Shown here piece after piece: positions 57,912 to 64,000 of a DNA stretch of 64,000 nt. The notes beneath the pieces were generated by a model. That model did not search any database. It was not told the origin of the DNA and worked only from the letters and a program-made list of their open reading frames with translations. Every line of letters begins with the position of its first letter. The first letter of the stretch is position 1. The translations under genes were made by a program, and so were the position numbers. This DNA is from Saccharopolyspora rhizosphaerae (GTDB lineage Bacteria > Actinomycetota > Actinomycetes > Mycobacteriales > Pseudonocardiaceae), in the NCBI RefSeq assembly GCF_003931915.1, contig NZ_RSAA01000035.1, positions 248,001-312,000 on the forward strand. Reading direction: 5' to 3'.

Positions 57912-57917
57912 TAACCT
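57912..57917 (+). promoter_or_regulatory. -10 box for leaderless carboxypeptidase gene
   Basis: TAACCT ends 7 nt before the GTG at 57925. Confidence 0.6.
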
Positions 57918-57924
57918 CTCACGT

Positions 57925-59208
57925 GTGCCTCCGCGTCTTCACCGAACGACGAAACCCCGTGCGAAAAGGCCGTTTTGGGCGGTCCTCGCCGCGTTCCTCG
58001 TCGCTCTCCCACTGCTGACCGCCGCTCCCGCCGCAGCGCAGGGGCCCGCCTGCCCCCACGCCGCGGCGCCACCGCCGCCGGTGGACACCTCCGAGGTGCC
58101 CCCACCCGGCCAACCCGCTCCGACCCCGGTGCCGGTGCCGGAGACACCGGTCGGCGGTGATCGGATGGCCGAGTGCTCGGTGCTGACCGCGCCCAACCAC
58201 CCCGGTCCGCCGCCGAACGTCGCCGACTCCGCCGCGAGCTGGGTGCTGGCCGACCTCGACACCGGTCAGGTGCTGGCCGCCAAGGACCCGCACGGTCGGC
58301 AGCGCCCGGCCTCCACCATCAAGGTGCTCACCGCCCTGACCGCGCTGCGCGAGCTCGACCTCGACGACACCCTGGTGGCCACCCAGGAGGACGCCAACCA
58401 GGAAGGCACCCGGATCGGCCTGCAGCCCGGCCTGACCTACACCGTCGGGCAGGTCTTCCAGGCCATGCTGATGGGCTCCGGCAACGACGCCGCGCACGCG
58501 CTGGCCGTGAAGATGGGCGGCGTCCCGGCAACGCTGCAGAAGATGAACGCAGTGGCCGCCGAGATCGGCGCGCTGGACACCCGGGCCGCGACACCGTCCG
58601 GTCTGGACGGTGCCGGGATGAGCACGTCCGCCTACGACCTCGCCACCATCTTCCGGGTGGCCATGCGCGAACCCGCGTTCGCCAACGCGATCGCCACGCC
58701 GATGATGGTGCTGCCCGGTGCACCCGGCCAGCCTCCGTACGAGCTGTGGAGCGACAACCAGGTGCTGCGCAACTACCCGGGCGGGCTCGGCGGCAAGACC
58801 GGGTTCACCGACGACGCGCGGCACACCTTCATCGGCTCCGCGCAGCGTGACGGGCGCCGCCTGGTGGCGGTGATGACGCGCGGCGAGAACACCCCCGTGC
58901 GGCTCTCGCACCAGACCATGGCCCTGCTCGACTACGGTTTCTCGCTGCCTGCGGGCACCGCGGTGGGTGAGCTGGTGACGACCTCACCGCGCGCGCCCGA
59001 AGCGGCCCCCGCGGCCCGGGCCGACGTGCCGCCTCCCGCGGCCGCCAGGGCACCCGAGTCGTCGTTCTTCGGCACCCTGACCGGCCCGCTGGTGCTGCTC
59101 GCGACCGCCCTCGTCGCAGTCGCCGCAGCGGTGCTCCTGCGCCGCCGCCGAGCCCAGCTCGCCCAAGCGCGTCGCCGCGCCTCGGCCGAGAGCGCCGAAC
59201 ACCCCTGA
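57925..59208 (+). CDS. D-alanyl-D-alanine carboxypeptidase (PBP5/DacB-like)
   Basis: A 427-residue exported penicillin-binding protein trimming the terminal D-Ala of peptidoglycan stem peptides. Signal helix at 16-38; Pro-rich spacer (48-76); S11 catalytic motifs STIK (Ser130, Lys133), SGN (185-187) and KTG (292-294); a C-terminal membrane helix followed by a basic Arg/Gln/Ala tail, so it is anchored at both ends or after signal cleavage at the C-terminus. GTG 57925 was chosen by the signal peptide and the -10 box. Equivalent to Rv3330 (dacB1) in the mycobacterial order. A terminator hairpin follows. Confidence 0.92.
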   Translation: MPPRLHRTTKPRAKRPFWAVLAAFLVALPLLTAAPAAAQGPACPHAAAPPPPVDTSEVPPPGQPAPTPVPVPETPVGGDRMAECSVLTAPNHPGPPPNVADSAASWVLADLDTGQVLAAKDPHGRQRPASTIKVLTALTALRELDLDDTLVATQEDANQEGTRIGLQPGLTYTVGQVFQAMLMGSGNDAAHALAVKMGGVPATLQKMNAVAAEIGALDTRAATPSGLDGAGMSTSAYDLATIFRVAMREPAFANAIATPMMVLPGAPGQPPYELWSDNQVLRNYPGGLGGKTGFTDDARHTFIGSAQRDGRRLVAVMTRGENTPVRLSHQTMALLDYGFSLPAGTAVGELVTTSPRAPEAAPAARADVPPPAAARAPESSFFGTLTGPLVLLATALVAVAAAVLLRRRRAQLAQARRRASAESAEHP

Positions 59209-59215
59209 CCCTCGC

Positions 59216-59248
59216 GTGGGTGGCGGTTCCACGAGGACTGCCACCCAC
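59216..59248 (+). terminator. Terminator of the carboxypeptidase gene
   Basis: GTGGGTGGC (59216-59224) pairs with GCCACCCAC (59240-59248); the inner GGTTCC/GGA extends it. It starts 8 nt after the stop. Confidence 0.75.
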
Positions 59249-59438
59249 CCGGGTGGCCCGAGCAGGCAGCCCCCGCACCTGCGCTGTCGCGTCCGGCGCG
59301 CTCCCGGAAGGGGGACCACTTCCAACTGGTGGTAACACTCACTCGAACGAGCACAGCGCTGAAGCGGGAACCGACGGCCCGGTGCGGCGGAACCCGCGGC
59401 TGCCCCAGGCGCTTTCGGACTGCCCGCCCTCGCCGCGA

Positions 59439-60482
59439 TCAGGGGGTCTTCGACCGGTGGGACTTGCGGAGAGCGCGGGGGAGGAGCCAGCCGGCAGCGA
59501 CGCCGAGGCCGAGCAAGCCCGCCGTGGCGCGGGGACCGACCCCTCGGTGGACCTGGACGGTGGGCCGGATGATCGCCGGGGCCGGGGCAGGGGCCTCACC
59601 GGTCTCCTGGTTCTCGCGGGCGGAGGCCGTCCAGGCCGTCACGAACAGCAGGAAGCGCGACACCAGGTTCGCGAAGACCAGCAGACCGAGGATCGGGCCG
59701 AACGCGGCGCCGGCGGGCGAGTTCGTGACGGTGGCCAGGTAGATCACCCCGACCTGCTTGAGGACCTCGAAGCCGATCGCGCCGAACAGCGCGCCCCAGA
59801 CGGCGCTGCGCAGCGTCACCGGTTTGCGCGGCAGCCGCGCGAGCACCCACATGAACACCAGCCACCCTGCCAGCAGCGACAGCAGGATCGTCAGCACCCG
59901 CAGCACCACGCCCGCGAAGGCGCTGCCTCCGAAGCCAGCTGCCTCCAGCAGCAGCCGTCCGAGCCCGCCGCCGAGCGCGCTGATGCCGAACGACAGCGCC
60001 ATCGCCAGTCCCAGCCCGAACAGCGACAGCAGGTCGGACCCCATCCGCTTGAGCGTCGGCTGGGGTTCGGGCTCCTGGGTCCACTGGGCGGTCAGCGCCT
60101 CGCGCAGGTTCGTCATCCAGCCGAGCCCGGAGTAGAGGGCGGTGAGCAGACCGATGATGCCGACCGCGCCCGCCTGCTTGATGGCTTGGTCGACGACCCG
60201 GTTGAGCATGTCGCTCATGGCCGGGTTGGGCACCGCCGAGGTGATCGACCCGCGGAGGCTGGCCAGCAGCTCGGGGTTGCCGCGCAGCACCAGACCGGCG
60301 ACGGCGAAACCGATCATCAGCAGCGGCACGAGGGCGAGCACGCTGAAGTAGGTGATCGCCGCGGCGTAGTAGTCGCCGTACTGCTGCTGGTAGCGGCTGA
60401 CCGCGCGGAGCAGCCGGTCGAGCCACTCGTGCTGCTGCCGCAACCGGGCCAGCCGGCCCGGCTGCTCCTCCTGGTCCGTCAT
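59439..60482 (-). CDS. YihY/BrkB family membrane protein
   Basis: A 347-residue protein with about six membrane helices. RYQQQYGDYYAAAITYFSVLALVPLLMIGFAV is the family N-terminal signature, and LRSAVWGALFGAIGFEVLKQVGVIYLATVTNSPAGAAFGPILGLLVFANLVSRFLLFVTAWTA the C-terminal core. Once thought to be RNase BN, now treated as an uncharacterised transporter-like family. A basic tail follows. ATG 60482 has GGGAGG upstream. Lies directly downstream of trpS (63 nt), matching Rv3335c-Rv3336c. Confidence 0.88.
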   Translation of the reverse strand: MTDQEEQPGRLARLRQQHEWLDRLLRAVSRYQQQYGDYYAAAITYFSVLALVPLLMIGFAVAGLVLRGNPELLASLRGSITSAVPNPAMSDMLNRVVDQAIKQAGAVGIIGLLTALYSGLGWMTNLREALTAQWTQEPEPQPTLKRMGSDLLSLFGLGLAMALSFGISALGGGLGRLLLEAAGFGGSAFAGVVLRVLTILLSLLAGWLVFMWVLARLPRKPVTLRSAVWGALFGAIGFEVLKQVGVIYLATVTNSPAGAAFGPILGLLVFANLVSRFLLFVTAWTASARENQETGEAPAPAPAIIRPTVQVHRGVGPRATAGLLGLGVAAGWLLPRALRKSHRSKTP

Positions 60483-60545
60483 GGGTGCGCCTCCCACCGA
60501 ACGGCATTCCCCCGAACGGTGGCAGGCTACCCGCAGTTGATCAGA

Positions 60546-61875
<1,330 letters not shown>

Positions 61876-62060
61876 GAGCGTGCCTCCCTGCGGAAGTTGA
61901 CCCGTTCGGGTCATCTACTCGTGTGGACCGGTGGCGGACGGTACCGACCGCCTGTGTCGACCGTGGTTGCCTTGCGTGAACTAACCACGACAGGGTGATC
62001 ATATTTTCCGGGTTCGCGGGCTCTCAGGCGGGTTGTGGATCATCGACGTTGCAGGTGAGT

Positions 62061-62089
62061 GGTGGGACCGACCGGGGGTCGGCCCCACC
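62061..62089 (-). terminator. Terminator of fbiC
   Basis: GGTGGG-A-CCGAC (62061-62072) pairs with GTCGG-C-CCCACC (62078-62089), one mismatch, 48 nt downstream of the fbiC stop on the minus strand. Confidence 0.65.
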
Positions 62090-62136
62090 TGCCGTCACCT
62101 GGAGACCTGAATCACACTCAAATGGAGCATCGAGGC

Positions 62137-64000
62137 TCACACAGCGCTGATGCCCAGCTGCACCTGGCCCACGCGCCCGTAGGTGGTGGTGCGCTGGCGT
62201 GCGGTGCGCCCCGCGCGAGCGGCGAGCTCGTGCAACTCCTCGACGCTGCGCTCGGAACCGTGCTCCGACCCGGCCATCCGGCTGATGGTCTCCTCCATCA
62301 ACGTCCCGCCGACGTCGTTGGCGCCGCCGTTGAGCACCTCGGTGGTTCCGGCGTCACCGAGCTTGACCCACGAGGTCTGCACGTTGTCGATCCGGCCGTG
62401 CAGCAGGATCCGCGCCATCGCGTGCACCGCGCGGTTGTCCCGCCGCGTCGGCCCCGGCCGCGCGAGACCCGCCAGGTAGATCGGGGCGTTGCGGTGCACG
62501 AACGGCAGCGGCACGAACTCGGTGAACCCCGCCCGGCCGTGCTCGCGGGCCCGGTCCTGCACCCCTGCCAACGTGCGGAAGTGCCCCAGCCAGTGCTCTG
62601 GGTGGTCCACGTGGCCGTACATCATCGTCGACGAGGACGGGATGCCGAGCCGGTGCGCCGTGCTCACCACGTCGATCCACTCGGCGGCGGGCAGCTTGCC
62701 CTTGGTCAGCACCCAGCGGACCTCGTCGTCGAGGATCTCCGCCGCGGTGCCCGGGATGCTGCCCAGACCGGCGTCCTTGAGCTCGGCCAGCCAGTCCTCC
62801 ACCGACACGCCCGCCTTCGCCGAGGCGCTGACGATCTCCATCGGGCTGAACGCGTGGACGTGCATCTCCGGCACCCGCTCCCGCACCGCTCGCACCAGGT
62901 CGGCGTAACCCGACACCGGCAGCCGCGGGTCGATGCCGCCCTGCACGCACACCTCGGTCGCCCCGGCCCGCCACGCCTCGTCGGCGCGGTCGGCGACCTC
63001 CTCCGGTGAGAGCCGGTAGGCGTCGGCGTCGCGCTCGCGCTGCGCGAAGGCGCAGAACCGGCAGCCGACGTAGCAGATGTTGGAGAAGTTGATGTTGCGG
63101 TTGACCACGTAGGTGATGTCGTCGCCGACGACCTCGCGCCGCAACCGGTCGGCGATCCCGGCCAGCTCGTCCAAGGCCGGCCCGTCGCAGGTCATCAACG
63201 CCATCGCGATCTGGTGGTGCTGCTCCTCCAGCAGGGCCGCCGGGTCGGAGTCGGCAAGCCGCAGGCCCTCCTTCACCTCGCCGTCCAGCCGTTGCGGAGC
63301 CGCCGCCGACGGGACCTGACCGCGCAGCTCCTCCCAGTCGCCGTAGACGGTGTCGAAGTCGGTGCGGCGGTCCTCGGTCCGGCCGTCGGTGTCGATGCTG
63401 CGGTGCAGGTCGGTGCGCCCGATCGACTCGAAGCCACCGTCGGGCTCCTGCCACTCGCGGCCCACGACCTCGGCGTCGGGATCGGCGAACCCGTCGGCGT
63501 CCGAGAGCGCGTCGACGTGGGCGGCGACCCTCAGGTCCAGCCACTGCGTGCTGTCCCCGGCCAAGCCCTTGCGCACGTACCGCGGGTAGGCGGTGAGCCG
63601 TTCCCGCAGCCGGTACCCGGCCTGCTCGGTGAGCTCGTCGAGCTCGGTGATCTGCGGCCAAGGCCGTTCCGGGTTGACGTGGTCGGGGGTCACCGGCGAG
63701 ACGCCACCCCAGTCGTCGATGCCGGCGCGCAGCATCAGCAGGTGCTCCTCGCCGACCAGGTTCGGCGGCGCCTGCACGCTCACCCCCGACGGCATCAGCA
63801 AGCGGGCCACGGCGATGGTGGCGGCCAGGTCCTCCAGGTCGGCGTCGGGCATGCCCCGCATCGCGGTGTCCGGCTTCGCCCGGAAGTTCTGGACGATGAT
63901 CTCCTGGATGTGGCCGTACTGGCGCGCGGACTGCCGCAGCTCCAGCAAGGACTCGGCGCGCTCGGTGCGGGTTTCCCCGATGCCGATGAGGATCCCGCTG
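62137..64000 (-). CDS. fbiC: 7,8-didemethyl-8-hydroxy-5-deazariboflavin (FO) synthase, 5' end outside window
   Basis: The last about 621 residues of FbiC, the double radical-SAM enzyme that builds FO, the chromophore of coenzyme F420. The window's right edge begins inside the CofG half ([21 protein letters not shown]); its own CxxxCxxC lies outside. The CofH half is complete, with [30 protein letters not shown] giving the 4Fe-4S cysteines and [29 protein letters not shown] and [21 protein letters not shown] as CofH signatures. CofG and CofH are fused as usual in actinobacteria. The start codon lies beyond 64000; an internal ATG at 63948 is not the true start. Confidence 0.96.
   Translation of the reverse strand, partial: SGILIGIGETRTERAESLLELRQSARQYGHIQEIIVQNFRAKPDTAMRGMPDADLEDLAATIAVARLLMPSGVSVQAPPNLVGEEHLLMLRAGIDDWGGVSPVTPDHVNPERPWPQITELDELTEQAGYRLRERLTAYPRYVRKGLAGDSTQWLDLRVAAHVDALSDADGFADPDAEVVGREWQEPDGGFESIGRTDLHRSIDTDGRTEDRRTDFDTVYGDWEELRGQVPSAAAPQRLDGEVKEGLRLADSDPAALLEEQHHQIAMALMTCDGPALDELAGIADRLRREVVGDDITYVVNRNINFSNICYVGCRFCAFAQRERDADAYRLSPEEVADRADEAWRAGATEVCVQGGIDPRLPVSGYADLVRAVRERVPEMHVHAFSPMEIVSASAKAGVSVEDWLAELKDAGLGSIPGTAAEILDDEVRWVLTKGKLPAAEWIDVVSTAHRLGIPSSSTMMYGHVDHPEHWLGHFRTLAGVQDRAREHGRAGFTEFVPLPFVHRNAPIYLAGLARPGPTRRDNRAVHAMARILLHGRIDNVQTSWVKLGDAGTTEVLNGGANDVGGTLMEETISRMAGSEHGSERSVEELHELAARAGRTARQRTTTYGRVGQVQLGISAV

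Overview
This window comes from a high-GC actinobacterium, most likely Pseudonocardiales (Saccharopolyspora-like). Coding is dense, GTG and occasional TTG starts are common, and third codon positions are almost all G or C. The gene order glpD - lpdA - gamma-glutamylcyclotransferase - two M20 amidases - purine nucleoside phosphorylase - pmmB - upp - Rv3311-like - add - deoA - cdd - sdhCDAB - D,D-carboxypeptidase - YihY - trpS follows the Mycobacterium tuberculosis Rv3302c to Rv3336c order as I remember it. A PPE/EspG pair, DUF3558 lipoprotein and the F420 gene fbiC also point to an actinobacterium of this type. I see no rRNA, tRNA, CRISPR, prophage or insertion sequence.

Layout. 1-4849: dicarboxylate symporter, DUF1707 membrane protein and a small secretion cluster (DUF3558 lipoprotein, WXG-like protein, PPE-like protein, EspG). 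4851-10237: glycerol regulon (glpD and a DeoR regulator facing glpF-glpK). 10650-19521: thiol oxidoreductase-like protein, lpdA, a cyclotransferase, a sugar kinase/HAD operon with a clear operator candidate, an AbiEi-like protein, and the coupled amidases. 19709-25716: seven-gene Mrp/Mnh cation:proton antiporter operon, divergent from a membrane Ser/Thr kinase. 27947-38533: nucleoside and deoxyribose salvage (punA, pmmB, upp, deoC with two aldehyde dehydrogenases), plus a glycosyltransferase and a formaldehyde dehydrogenase. 38549-45885: PadR/HAAS pair with a textbook operator, SMI1/KNR4 protein, Rv3311-like protein, ECF-type sigma factor, IclR regulator, add, and a coiled-coil protein built from exact 7- and 11-residue repeats. 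46227-53284: deoA, cdd and a BMP-type nucleoside ABC importer. 53717-57223: sdhCDAB. 57224-64000: repeat-rich spacer, small membrane proteins, D,D-carboxypeptidase, YihY, trpS and the 3' part of fbiC.

The genes fit one main theme: import and salvage of nucleosides. The BMP importer brings nucleosides in; Add, Cdd, DeoA and PunA convert them to bases and sugar phosphates; Upp recovers uracil; PmmB may isomerise pentose or hexose phosphates; DeoC and the aldehyde dehydrogenases feed deoxyribose carbon into central metabolism beside succinate dehydrogenase. A second theme is glycerol use.

At least ten genes have a TANNNT box ending 6-8 nt before the start codon, so leaderless transcripts appear common; I used this to choose starts. 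I find no clearly new multi-gene system. The best leads are the catalytic-domain-less aldehyde dehydrogenase paired with a full one and carrying a 45-nt perfect palindrome, the 11-residue-repeat coiled-coil protein, recurring TCCACTGTGGA-type palindromes encoded with rare codons, and the repeat cluster downstream of sdhB.
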